Origin: an uncultured Erwinia sp.
GTDB taxonomy: Bacteria; Pseudomonadota; Gammaproteobacteria; Enterobacterales; Enterobacteriaceae
DNA: 45,099 nucleotides
Reading direction: 5' to 3'
NCBI GenBank assembly: GCA_946221915.1
Contig: CAMIKG010000040.1
Location: 1 to 45,099 of the forward strand
The notes below the pieces were generated by a model that was not told the origin of the DNA, made no database searches, and was given only the letters and a program-made list of their open reading frames with translations. Made by a program: the position numbers and the translations under genes. Positions within the stretch are counted from its first letter, which is position 1. Each line of letters starts with the position of its first letter. This document shows positions 6,761 through 13,424 of the stretch, in pieces.

Positions 6761-7072
6761 TTAAAGAGGGGAAATAGCCTGAACCTCGTGCTGGAATACA
6801 TAAGGATCAGAGAGCAACGCAAACTGCTCATCATCGGGATACGTCACCGCCACCTGATAATCTTCACCCGCGAAAGCTTTCACCGCCGCAATATCCTGCC
6901 AGTAAGTCGCGAGGAAAAAATGTTCCCACTCCCCCTGGGTTTCTCTGCGCACCGCCGCGCCGAGATTGCCGGGCGTGCGTTGCGCGTGTTCCACTCCGGT
7001 GACCTCAAGGTGGCGGGCAAATCCCTCGGCGTGTTGCAAGGGAACGCAACCGTGCCATGTCCTGACCAGCAT
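6761..7072 (-). CDS. ABM-fold (antibiotic biosynthesis monooxygenase-like) protein
   Basis: A protein of about 103 residues. The sequence starting MLVRTWHGCVPLQHA, with the central WEHFFLATYW and the end PYVFQHEV, fits the dimeric ferredoxin-like ABM domain. Family members include small monooxygenases and heme-degrading enzymes, as well as many of unknown role. A longer frame begins at 7165, but the extra 31 residues do not resemble the family, and an AGAGAG motif lies 8-9 nt before the ATG at 7072; I prefer this start. It lies 123 bp downstream of the isochorismatase-like gene in the same direction. Function remains unknown. Confidence 0.75.
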   Translation of the reverse strand: MLVRTWHGCVPLQHAEGFARHLEVTGVEHAQRTPGNLGAAVRRETQGEWEHFFLATYWQDIAAVKAFAGEDYQVAVTYPDDEQFALLSDPYVFQHEVQAISPL

Positions 7073-7195
7073 TAGCAATATCTCTCTGTTATGTAAGGGT
7101 GATAACAACCTAACATAGCCAGGAGTGAAAGGGATAACGCCGCTGAGCCTCCCTGTGCTGGTCACCCCTCTTTAGCCACGGCCTGCAAGCGGACG

Positions 7196-7744
7196 TTACT
7201 GCCCCAGCAGCTCAGACACACTGCTTGTATCAGTCAACGTCGCGAAATCCGCCGCCAGCAGCGCCATGGTGGCGTCAAAGATAGTCTGCGCAGACAGCGG
7301 CGAAGGCGGCACATCAAAACCAAGCACCGCATCCTGAACAACCGTCATCTGAAAACCGAGATCGGCGCCTGCACGAACCGTGGAATTGACGCAAAATCCC
7401 GCCACCGCGCCAGTTACCAGCAGATGAGTAATGCCATTATCGTGCAGATAATTTTCCAGCGTCGTGGAGGCGAAGGCCGAAGAAGAGGATTTAATAAATA
7501 GCGGCTCCGTCGCCAGTTCCTGTGCACACGGCATCACCTGATAACCCGGAGCAGTGGGTGCCAGCGGTGAGGCAGGGTCGGAATCGGCATGACGTATATG
7601 AATCACTGGCTGACCTGAGGCGCGAAAAGTCGCCAGCAGAGCGGCTATTTTCGCTGGCGCATGATGATTAACATGCTCACGTCCATTATTGATGCGTTCC
7701 TGCATCAGCATTTGCATATCAATAATCATCAGTGCGGTAGTCAT
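7196..7744 (-). CDS. Isochorismatase-family cysteine hydrolase
   Basis: A 182-residue enzyme of the isochorismatase-like superfamily. The catalytic triad is visible as Asp9 (MIIDM), Lys85 (LFIKSSSSAF) and Cys118 (AGFCVNSTVRAG). The VTGAVAGFCVNSTVR segment with a likely non-proline cis peptide before it is typical. Such enzymes hydrolyse amides, nicotinamide-like compounds or isochorismate. The substrate here is not clear, and there is no siderophore gene next to it, so a role in enterobactin synthesis is unlikely. Length is usual for stand-alone members (about 180-200). The ribosome binding site is poor, but the start lies immediately before the conserved MIIDMQ strand. Confidence 0.87.
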   Translation of the reverse strand: MTTALMIIDMQMLMQERINNGREHVNHHAPAKIAALLATFRASGQPVIHIRHADSDPASPLAPTAPGYQVMPCAQELATEPLFIKSSSSAFASTTLENYLHDNGITHLLVTGAVAGFCVNSTVRAGADLGFQMTVVQDAVLGFDVPPSPLSAQTIFDATMALLAADFATLTDTSSVSELLGQ

Positions 7745-7888
7745 GAGCGGTGTCCCGGAGTAAGTGAGAGAGGATTAAAGCATCATCTTACTGCGGAATC
7801 GTCGCCATCAGAAACGCGGCATAGCATCAGCCTGCGCTAACATTACCTGCCGTTGCAGACAGCGGTTTATCGCAGCCAGTGTGATCAG

Positions 7889-8425
7889 TTAAATCGCGCT
7901 TTCACGGTGCGCGAGTACCCAGGCAGCATCGCGGGTAAACTCACTGGTGAGTTCCCCCAGGGCCTGGTCATTGATGATTTCATCGCCTGCGACCGAGCCT
8001 TCGAGATAAAGCTCATCGCCATACATGCGGAACACAAAGCCGGTATAGGGCTGGCCGGCAAGTTTTACCTTAAAGCCAAAGTAGTGACCATCATCAATAC
8101 GGGTGATCGATTTGAAATTTGGCAGTTCATACATCAGCGCCAGATACTCTTCCAGCGTGGAGTAACGGTTGTAGTCCTGCCCCCAGTTCCAGCTGACGTA
8201 GATAATCGATTTAAGCTGTGCGTCAGTAAAACCCAGTCTTGCCACTCTGCCGCTATTTTTCTCCAGTAATGCCTTTACTGCCTGTGGCGCCGGGCTGGGC
8301 CGGGAATCTTTCATACCGCCGATCATTGGGTCTGACTGCACATTGTGTAATGAAGCAGCATAGAGCGTTCCACCCGCCACACATGACAGCAGAACAAGCA
8401 TTTTTATCAGAAACGATCTTTTCAC
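7889..8425 (-). CDS. Exported protein of unknown function
   Basis: A 178-residue protein with a signal peptide (residues 1-24: basic start MKRSFLIK, hydrophobic core, and a probable signal peptidase I site at TLYA/AS). Cys15 within LLSC could instead make a lipobox, but the -2 residue fits poorly. The mature part has a Pro/Gly-rich linker (residues 25-48) and then a compact mixed domain with YVSWNWGQDYNRY and DDGHYFGFKVKL. I recognise no family. It is probably periplasmic. Upstream lies the LuxR-type gene in the same direction, 217 bp away; downstream 144 bp separate it from the isochorismatase-like gene. A function cannot be given. Confidence 0.7.
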   Translation of the reverse strand: MKRSFLIKMLVLLSCVAGGTLYAASLHNVQSDPMIGGMKDSRPSPAPQAVKALLEKNSGRVARLGFTDAQLKSIIYVSWNWGQDYNRYSTLEEYLALMYELPNFKSITRIDDGHYFGFKVKLAGQPYTGFVFRMYGDELYLEGSVAGDEIINDQALGELTSEFTRDAAWVLAHRESAI

Positions 8426-8642
8426 CCTAAAATCCTTATTGTTCCAGGCGTCACGTTATTGCGGCAGGTAACGGAGAGATTGCTGAGGAGACAGCTTAGC
8501 AATGAGCAGCTTTGCTAACGGCGCGATAAAAGATGAAATTACCGTGTTTATTTTGCCATCGCTGTTGAGGCGGCAGGGAAAGTTAAGACATGTTGGGCTA
8601 TTTTTTCTCTCCCGGGAAGCAGGCATTGGGTTATAAACGCAG

Positions 8643-9167
8643 TCAGGCAAGGCTGTTCAGATAAACGGAGAAACTCTTCGACAGGGTGGCAAACATAATG
8701 TCATCTTTAATACCGTACTTTTTCTTTAAAAAGTGTTTAGTATTAGTAATGGTTTTTTCATGTAATTTCAGCAGACCCGACATCATTGATATGCTCCAGT
8801 TTTTATAATACATAAATAAAAACAGCATTTCCGTTTCGGACAGGCTGACTTCTTTTAATGTAAGCAAAGTGCGGGAAATGATATGCGATAAAAACTGACA
8901 TATTATCGCCAATGATGTTTTCATACTAATCAGCGCAATACGATTGCCGATATTGATCGGTTCATGGGGCTGATGGGTAAAAATAACAATAATCGCACCA
9001 TCATCCTGCAACGACCGGCTCACCACATGTTCAAAGGCATCATAGTACTGATCGGTAAAGTAAATCCTTTCTCTTGGCGTCTTTTTTTCCGCTGACTGTC
9101 GCAGAGTAGATATTAAGGATGCTATTGATAACTTGAGCAAATCATCATTGGAATAAATATTGTACAT
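8643..9167 (-). CDS. LuxR/CsgD-type transcriptional regulator
   Basis: A 174-residue protein with a C-terminal LuxR-type helix-turn-helix at about residues 105-165: VSLSETEMLFLFMYYKNWSI, then the recognition-helix region KTITNTKHFLKKKYGI. The N-terminal 100 residues are not a standard receiver (no phosphoacceptor pattern), as in RcsA, CsgD and GacA-independent LuxR solo regulators. The protein should bind DNA and regulate local or surface-related genes; its ligand or partner is unknown. It is AT-rich. It is preceded, 18 bp upstream and in the same direction, by a frame-interrupted small gene and a small membrane protein gene, and the three probably form one transcript. Confidence 0.75.
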   Translation of the reverse strand: MYNIYSNDDLLKLSIASLISTLRQSAEKKTPRERIYFTDQYYDAFEHVVSRSLQDDGAIIVIFTHQPHEPINIGNRIALISMKTSLAIICQFLSHIISRTLLTLKEVSLSETEMLFLFMYYKNWSISMMSGLLKLHEKTITNTKHFLKKKYGIKDDIMFATLSKSFSVYLNSLA

Positions 9168-9185
9168 ACAAACCCCAAACCCTGG

Positions 9186-9364
9186 TCAGCGTGCTCTGTT
9201 ACTGGCATGCCTGACAGGAAGGTAAACTTTATCATTGATGACAATAGCGCCACTATCGATTAAGTTTTTGACATGTCTAACCGTCTCGCCCTGGATACGG
9301 GCGTAGAGGGTTATATCGCCATTGTATTTTTTTTAATGTAGTAACCGAGCTCCAAAATCACCAT
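9186..9364 (-). pseudogene. Small gene interrupted at a run of eight A (frameshift or slippage)
   Basis: Reading leftward from ATG 9364, the frame gives MVILELGYYIKKNTMAI and stops at 9311. The run of eight A on the coding strand (T at 9327-9334) lies in the middle. One extra A would continue the frame to a stop at 9186 and give a 59-residue protein whose tail includes YARIQGETVRHVKNLIDSGA and IVINDKVYLPVR. That tail has protein-like composition and no stop for 45 codons. The ATG lies 17 bp after the stop of the small membrane protein gene, with AAGGAAG about 10 nt before it, and the extended frame ends 18 bp before the LuxR-type gene. It may be a pseudogene, or a gene read by transcriptional slippage. 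I do not recognise the family. Confidence 0.5.
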
Positions 9365-9381
9365 CTGACGACTTCTTCCTT

Positions 9382-9501
9382 TTAATGTTTTCTTTTATAT
9401 CCGACTTTTCTGTCTGCTGAATTTTTTATATGTTTGAAAAATGAGTAAAGCACCAACAAAAACATTACTATAGCTAATGATAGCAACATTGCTGATTGCA
9501 T
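9382..9501 (-). CDS. Small single-pass membrane protein (39 aa)
   Basis: A 39-residue frame from ATG 9501 with the ribosome binding site AGGAG 8 nt upstream. The product has a short start, one hydrophobic helix (about residues 3-21, MLLSLAIVMFLLVLYSFF) and a basic tail ending KVGYKRKH, which suggests an N-out, C-in inner-membrane peptide. Similar unannotated small membrane proteins with a basic KRK-type tail occur in enterobacteria, often near surface regulators, but I cannot name the family. It is the first gene of the apparent small operon that ends with the LuxR-type regulator. Confidence 0.6.
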   Translation of the reverse strand: MQSAMLLSLAIVMFLLVLYSFFKHIKNSADRKVGYKRKH

Positions 9502-10542
9502 TTTAATTGCTCCTGGGCGTGATTTCGGAAGAGAATATATTTAACACGCTAATACTTATCAAGTACCAAATAAAGAATTTAATGCATAAACACTGTAAAT
9601 AGGAATAACCTTATTTACATCATTAAGTAATCTTAATGATTTTTGATAGCCAAATTTCACATCCATAAAAAAACAATAACACAATCATGAGCTAACACTT
9701 GGACCATATAAAAAAAACAAACAAATCATTAAAAATTCTGTTGCAAATCACGTTCAGCCATGACATTTAAAAACGCCCCCTGCCATTAAAACTTTTTTAA
9801 AAAAACCGCAAAAATTTCAGAGGAGGCCCATCCTGACCGCCTCCTGCCCGACCGCTGAAGAAAAACTACGCAGCCAGAGACTTTTCTCTGGTCAGAATGG
9901 GCAATCAACAAGAATCATCTAACGCTGTGGCTAATACCCCTAGCCATTAACATCGCCTTGCCTGGTCAAAGATGACTCATTGTTTAATTAAAAATCAGAG
10001 TTCTAAATAATCCCTCTAACAAAACATTCATCATTTCGCGTCTCTGACTAAAGAAAAAACTCGCCCTGCGAATATTCATCGCAAGTTTTTGTGATTTTTA
10101 TGAAAACAAGGTTTTCAAAGCATTTAATCAGTCTGCCAACAGGCTAAATCACCTTCTCTAAGAGAAATGGCGAACTCGCCTGTTACAGTCATCGCACGAC
10201 GTAAAACGAGAGAGTGACTTCTTTGGCGGCAGGCAACTGCATCACCGGGTCCGGCTGGTGAAAGACAGTGAGGCCTCCGAACTGGAGCAATGGTTTTCAA
10301 TGCTCAAACCGCAGGATAACGCGTCAAAAAATCGTGCCGACACTGTGGCTGACTTCGCGGTTATGAGTCAGTTTTCCCGCAGGGCTGCCTGCAGGGAGTT
10401 ATACGGATACTGTCACAGTAACGGTGAGGTACTGACGCCAGATGTGCGCCAGCTCACTACTCCAGGCAAAACCTGCTTATTCAATTTCTTTCTGAACGCC
10501 GCAATGCTTAAATCGATTAACGGTGTATTTCCAGGAGGTATC
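9502..10542. other. Long AT-rich stretch without recognised genes
   Basis: About 1.0 kb between the small membrane protein gene and the SRPBCC gene. It contains 7-bp hairpins at 9821-9845 (AGGAGGC/GCCTCCT) and 9874-9891 (CCAGAGA/TCTCTGG) and an A/T-rich block near 9540-9820 that should hold the leftward promoter. The last 285 bases are open in frame with the SRPBCC gene from GTG 10258 but show no family signal. No RNA gene was recognised. Confidence 0.45.
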
Positions 10543-10938
10543 ATGCTGCCATCACGAACCCTTAGCCTTACTATTCCGCGCAACTGGCTGGATCTCTATG
10601 AAAGCATCTGGAAACCTGAATTTTTCCCGAAATGGGCTTCGGGTCTGAGTCATGCGCCGCTGGTAAACGCAGGTAATGTGTGGAAAGGGAGAGGACCGGA
10701 AGGCAACATTAAGGTGCGTTTTACCCCCCACAACCTGTTGGGCGTGATGGATCACTATGTCGATACCGGTCTGGGCAAAGAGATTTATGTGCCGATGCGG
10801 GTGATCGCCAATCAGGAAGGAGCTGAAATCGTAGTGACCCTGTTCCGTCAGCCACTGATGTCCGATGAAAAATTTGAGCAGGATATCAGATGGATAGAGC
10901 GCGATCTGCAGACGCTGTATAAGCTGATGACATCCTGA
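10543..10938 (+). CDS. SRPBCC (START/Bet v1-fold) family protein
   Basis: A 131-residue protein. LPSRTLSLTIPRNWLDLYES at the start, FPKWASGL, the GPEGNIKVRFTP strand, FGxxDH-like GVMDHYVDTG, and YVPMRV...VTLFRQP are characteristic of the SRPBCC polyketide-cyclase-like group with a hydrophobic ligand cavity. The cellular role of this subgroup is unknown. The start at 10543 is chosen because AGGAGG lies 5 nt before the ATG and the conserved domain begins there. The frame is open upstream to GTG 10258 and beyond, but that part does not resemble the family. The gene stands alone. Confidence 0.85.
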   Translation: MLPSRTLSLTIPRNWLDLYESIWKPEFFPKWASGLSHAPLVNAGNVWKGRGPEGNIKVRFTPHNLLGVMDHYVDTGLGKEIYVPMRVIANQEGAEIVVTLFRQPLMSDEKFEQDIRWIERDLQTLYKLMTS

Positions 10939-11164
10939 CGGCCACGTATTTTATTACCGCGCAACAACAGGCTCTGCAATAGCGCCAGGGCCAATTTTTT
11001 TAGCCAGTCACCTTAATCTCCCAAAAATCGGCAATAAATAAAATCACTCGCGTAAAGCCCTGGCCGCCAGGATAATCCTGATAAACACAGATTGAGTAAC
11101 CCAGTAATAATTGGATCTGCGGCATTAAATATCAGAGTTTCCTGATAGTGTTTGTTGTTTAAAA

Positions 11165-11202
11165 AAGAGGTATAACTCGCTTTAAACATAGCAATACCTC
11201 TT
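11165..11202 (+). promoter_or_regulatory. Inverted repeat in the leader of the immunity gene
   Basis: AAGAGGTAT at 11165-11173 and ATACCTCTT at 11194-11202 are perfect 9-bp arms separated by 20 nt, ending 24 bp before the Im-family start codon. It could be an operator or a leader hairpin; nothing else supports a choice. Confidence 0.35.
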
Positions 11203-11226
11203 ATATAAATTCCAGGAAATATCATC

Positions 11227-11496
11227 ATGGAAAAAACAACCTTGCCACAATTTTCAGAACAAGAGTTTATTGCATTAGCCGAAAAAATATTACTGGCGGA
11301 ATTCCCTACCACGGAAGCGCTGATCGCTGCCGCCACTCAATTCCTGCAAATATCTGAACATCCTGCAGGCACCGATTTGATCTGTTACCCGGAAGAATTT
11401 AATATCAGTGGGCCGCAAAGTATGGTTGATATTATCAAGCTCTGGCGCGCAGAACATGGTCTTCCCGGATTCAGACGCGATGTTAAATCTCTTTAA
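11227..11496 (+). CDS. Orphan DNase-colicin/pyocin immunity protein (Im9 family)
   Basis: An 89-residue cytoplasmic protein of the colicin E2/E7/E8/E9 and S-type pyocin immunity family. FSEQEFIALAEKIL matches helix I, and SEHPAGTDLICYPEE matches the helix III motif of Im9 (SEHPSGSDLIYYP), including the key Asp and the second Tyr; the first Tyr is Cys here. The end VDIIKLWRAEHGLPGFR is also diagnostic. Such proteins bind and inhibit the nuclease domain of one colicin. No nuclease-colicin gene or HNH remnant is seen in the 290 bp upstream or beyond. It is therefore an orphan immunity gene, likely protecting against DNase bacteriocins of neighbours. AGGAAA precedes the ATG by about 7 nt. Confidence 0.93.
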   Translation: MEKTTLPQFSEQEFIALAEKILLAEFPTTEALIAAATQFLQISEHPAGTDLICYPEEFNISGPQSMVDIIKLWRAEHGLPGFRRDVKSL

Positions 11497-11630
11497 ATTC
11501 GATAACGCAGTCGAAAGCCGTGCAATACACTACCCTGATTAATTCCGGTTTTAGCAACGTGCTCACCCCACACCGCGCCGAACTTAAAGATGACGGGTAA
11601 GATAAGCGTAATGTCTGCTGGCAGAGCCAT
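11493..11630 (-). CDS. Small unrecognised ORF convergent with the immunity gene
   Basis: A 45-residue leftward frame. AGGAGA lies 5 nt before ATG 11630 (another ATG directly precedes it). The product, with LILPVIFKFGAVWGEHVAK in the middle and a basic end LHGFRLRYRI, has no signal peptide or clear family. Its last four bases overlap the stop codon of the Im-family gene. It lies directly downstream of the LuxR-type gene at 11670-12374, separated from it by a hairpin that lacks a T run in this direction. It may be a real small protein, a remnant, or part of a non-coding repeat that happens to be open. Confidence 0.3.
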   Translation of the reverse strand: MALPADITLILPVIFKFGAVWGEHVAKTGINQGSVLHGFRLRYRI

Positions 11631-11644
11631 CATGCTCTCCTTTT

Positions 11645-11671
11645 CGTGCCGTCTTGACGGCACGTTTTTTT
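11645..11671 (+). terminator. Terminator of the Im-family gene
   Basis: An 8-bp stem CGTGCCGT/ACGGCACG with a CTTG loop followed by seven T, about 150 nt after the immunity gene stop. The T run is only on this strand. Confidence 0.75.
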
Positions 11672-12374
11672 AAAGTTTCCAGCTCAGATGAGGAGGATGA
11701 TATTTCTCTCCTGTATCGTGACTTCCTTTATCCTTCCGTTGATGACGCAATAAGGTCACAATCATTCGTAACTCATCGATAATGGCATACAGGTCGGCAA
11801 GGTCATGTTTGGTATGAATCTGCAGGCGCGTCAGGGCATTAAGTTTATGTGCATACACGGTTTTAGCGCTAATCCCTAACCGGTGCGCGATGTGCTCTGC
11901 GCTGTACGACCATGAGAGCATCAGTAACACACGCAGTTGCCGCTCAGGCAACAGAATATCGGCATAATGAATGGCTGCCGTCTGACTGCGCACCCCCATT
12001 AAATCGGCGGTAATAACCCATGATAACTCCGCAAGTGAAGCTCTCAGCGAAACCACATTAATCGACGTTAACCAGCGCGTTAATGCGCCAAATACTGGCA
12101 GTAATCTGTCAGTAATAACCAGCTGACGAGTCTCGGGATAGTTTTGATGGTGTGAGTAAAGGCTCTGCAATACACCACTTAATGGCATGTTATCATGGAA
12201 TAAATAGAGAATAACTTTCGGTCGGTACTTTTCACAACAGGCAGAAAGATGAGGTAATTTCTCCACTGCTAACGCATTCAGGGTTACCGGCAAGGAGTGT
12301 AAAAGGTGATGTAGCCCTGTTTCCGCCAGAGTATCAGAAGAAAAGAAGAGAATGTCATACTTGTGACTTTTCAT
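11670..12374 (-). CDS. LuxR-family regulator with atypical receiver-like N-terminus
   Basis: A 234-residue regulator. The C-terminal part (about residues 140-205) is a LuxR/FixJ helix-turn-helix: LLPERQLRVLLMLSWSYSAE, then HRLGISAKTVYAHKLNALTR and LQIHTKHDL. The N-terminal 120 residues have a receiver-like outline (YDILFFSSDTLAETGLHHLL, KVILYLFHDN) but lack the expected acidic cluster and phosphoacceptor Asp, as in BglJ- or RcsA-like proteins that work as unphosphorylated partners. A hydrophilic tail of about 30 residues (RKDKGSHDTGEKYHPPHL) follows the DNA-binding domain. Its target genes are unknown. It has its own 430-bp upstream region shared with the divergent yicG. Confidence 0.8.
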   Translation of the reverse strand: MKSHKYDILFFSSDTLAETGLHHLLHSLPVTLNALAVEKLPHLSACCEKYRPKVILYLFHDNMPLSGVLQSLYSHHQNYPETRQLVITDRLLPVFGALTRWLTSINVVSLRASLAELSWVITADLMGVRSQTAAIHYADILLPERQLRVLLMLSWSYSAEHIAHRLGISAKTVYAHKLNALTRLQIHTKHDLADLYAIIDELRMIVTLLRHQRKDKGSHDTGEKYHPPHLSWKL

Positions 12375-12806
12375 CGTACTGTTAATCCCTGTGTATCTTC
12401 CTGATTAAAACCAATTTAAAATCCATCTCATAAGCAGTTGTGCTGAAATCATCAACGATAAGCAATGAATAATTAGGAAAGTATTTTTATGATGCAGGCG
12501 CATCAAAACTACAACCGCGCGCTATATAATTAACGTGGGATTTTTCAACGAAAGCTAAATGGTTAAGCAGATATCTTATAATTTTCTATACTTCATCCTA
12601 ACGGACATTAAATATCCCGACCATAATTAACGGACAAAACAATAATAAGATGGATAATAAAGAAACTTTTCTAAATAATCGCAGGCATCATATTAATGAT
12701 TTCTATTATTAAATCTGCTAATCCGAACAGATTTCCCTGAGAAAATTTCAGTCGTCTGCAGCGTCTAAAAAGCTTACTCTTGCCCGCAACTTTTCAGGAG
12801 TTGACC
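12375..12806. other. Divergent intergenic region, AT-rich
   Basis: About 430 bases between the LuxR-type gene and yicG, presumably with both promoters. TAACGGACA occurs twice (12599-12607 and 12631-12639). Only very short open frames (about 20 codons) are present, without convincing support. Confidence 0.45.
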
Positions 12807-13424
12807 ATGTTACTGACCGTTCTCTACATCATCGGTATCACTGCAGAAGCAATGACTGGCGCACTGGCGGCAGGCCGCCGTAAGATGGATATGTTTGGCG
12901 TCATTATTATTGCTTCCGTTACTGCCATCGGCGGCGGTTCAGTCCGCGACATCCTGCTCGGACACTACCCCCTCGGCTGGGTTAAGCATCCCGAATATAT
13001 TATGATCGTCGCAGCCGCTGCGGTGGTCACCACTGTAGTCGCTCCCCTGATGACCCACTTACGCAAAGTGTTCCTGGTGCTGGATGCGCTCGGGCTGGTG
13101 GTATTCTCCATCATCGGCGCCCAGGTGGCACTCGATATGGGCCATGCGTCGATCATTGCCGCTATTAGCGCCGTAGTCACCGGTGTATTTGGCGGCGTGT
13201 TGCGCGATATGTTCTGTAACCGCATACCTCTGGTATTCCAGAAAGAGCTGTACGCCGGTATCGCGTTTGCCGCCAGCTGGGTGTATATCCTGCTGCTGAA
13301 AACGCCGCTGTCGCATGAACTGGTGATCATTATCACCCTGCTGGCAGGCTTTCTTGCCCGCCTGCTGGCGCTGCGCTACAAACTGGGCCTGCCCGTTTTT
13401 AACTATCCCCATCCTGAGCATTAA
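12807..13424 (+). CDS. YicG, TRIC-family membrane protein
   Basis: A 205-residue inner-membrane protein with about seven transmembrane helices and the internal repeat of the UPF0126/TRIC cation-channel family: GGGSVRDILLG in the first half and GGVLRDMFCNR in the second. Bacterial TRIC homologues form trimeric K+-permeable channels; E. coli YicG has also been linked to glycine transport. The start ATG at 12807 follows AGGAG at a good distance; an upstream ATG at 12780 has no family support. The 3' end overlaps the convergent ligB by 26 bp. Confidence 0.92.
   Translation: MLLTVLYIIGITAEAMTGALAAGRRKMDMFGVIIIASVTAIGGGSVRDILLGHYPLGWVKHPEYIMIVAAAAVVTTVVAPLMTHLRKVFLVLDALGLVVFSIIGAQVALDMGHASIIAAISAVVTGVFGGVLRDMFCNRIPLVFQKELYAGIAFAASWVYILLLKTPLSHELVIIITLLAGFLARLLALRYKLGLPVFNYPHPEH

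Noticed and set aside
8456..8650. 64-codon leftward frame between the LuxR-type gene and the exported protein gene
   Set aside because: It overlaps the LuxR-type stop, has no ribosome binding site, and the composition is not protein-like.
10258..10542. Upstream extension of the SRPBCC protein from GTG 10258
   Set aside because: The SRPBCC fold starts at 10543 directly behind AGGAGG; the extension matches no family and has no ribosome binding site of its own.
10939..11226. Search for a nuclease-colicin (HNH) remnant upstream of the Im-family gene
   Set aside because: No HNH motif or colicin-like frame found on either strand, so the immunity gene is treated as an orphan.
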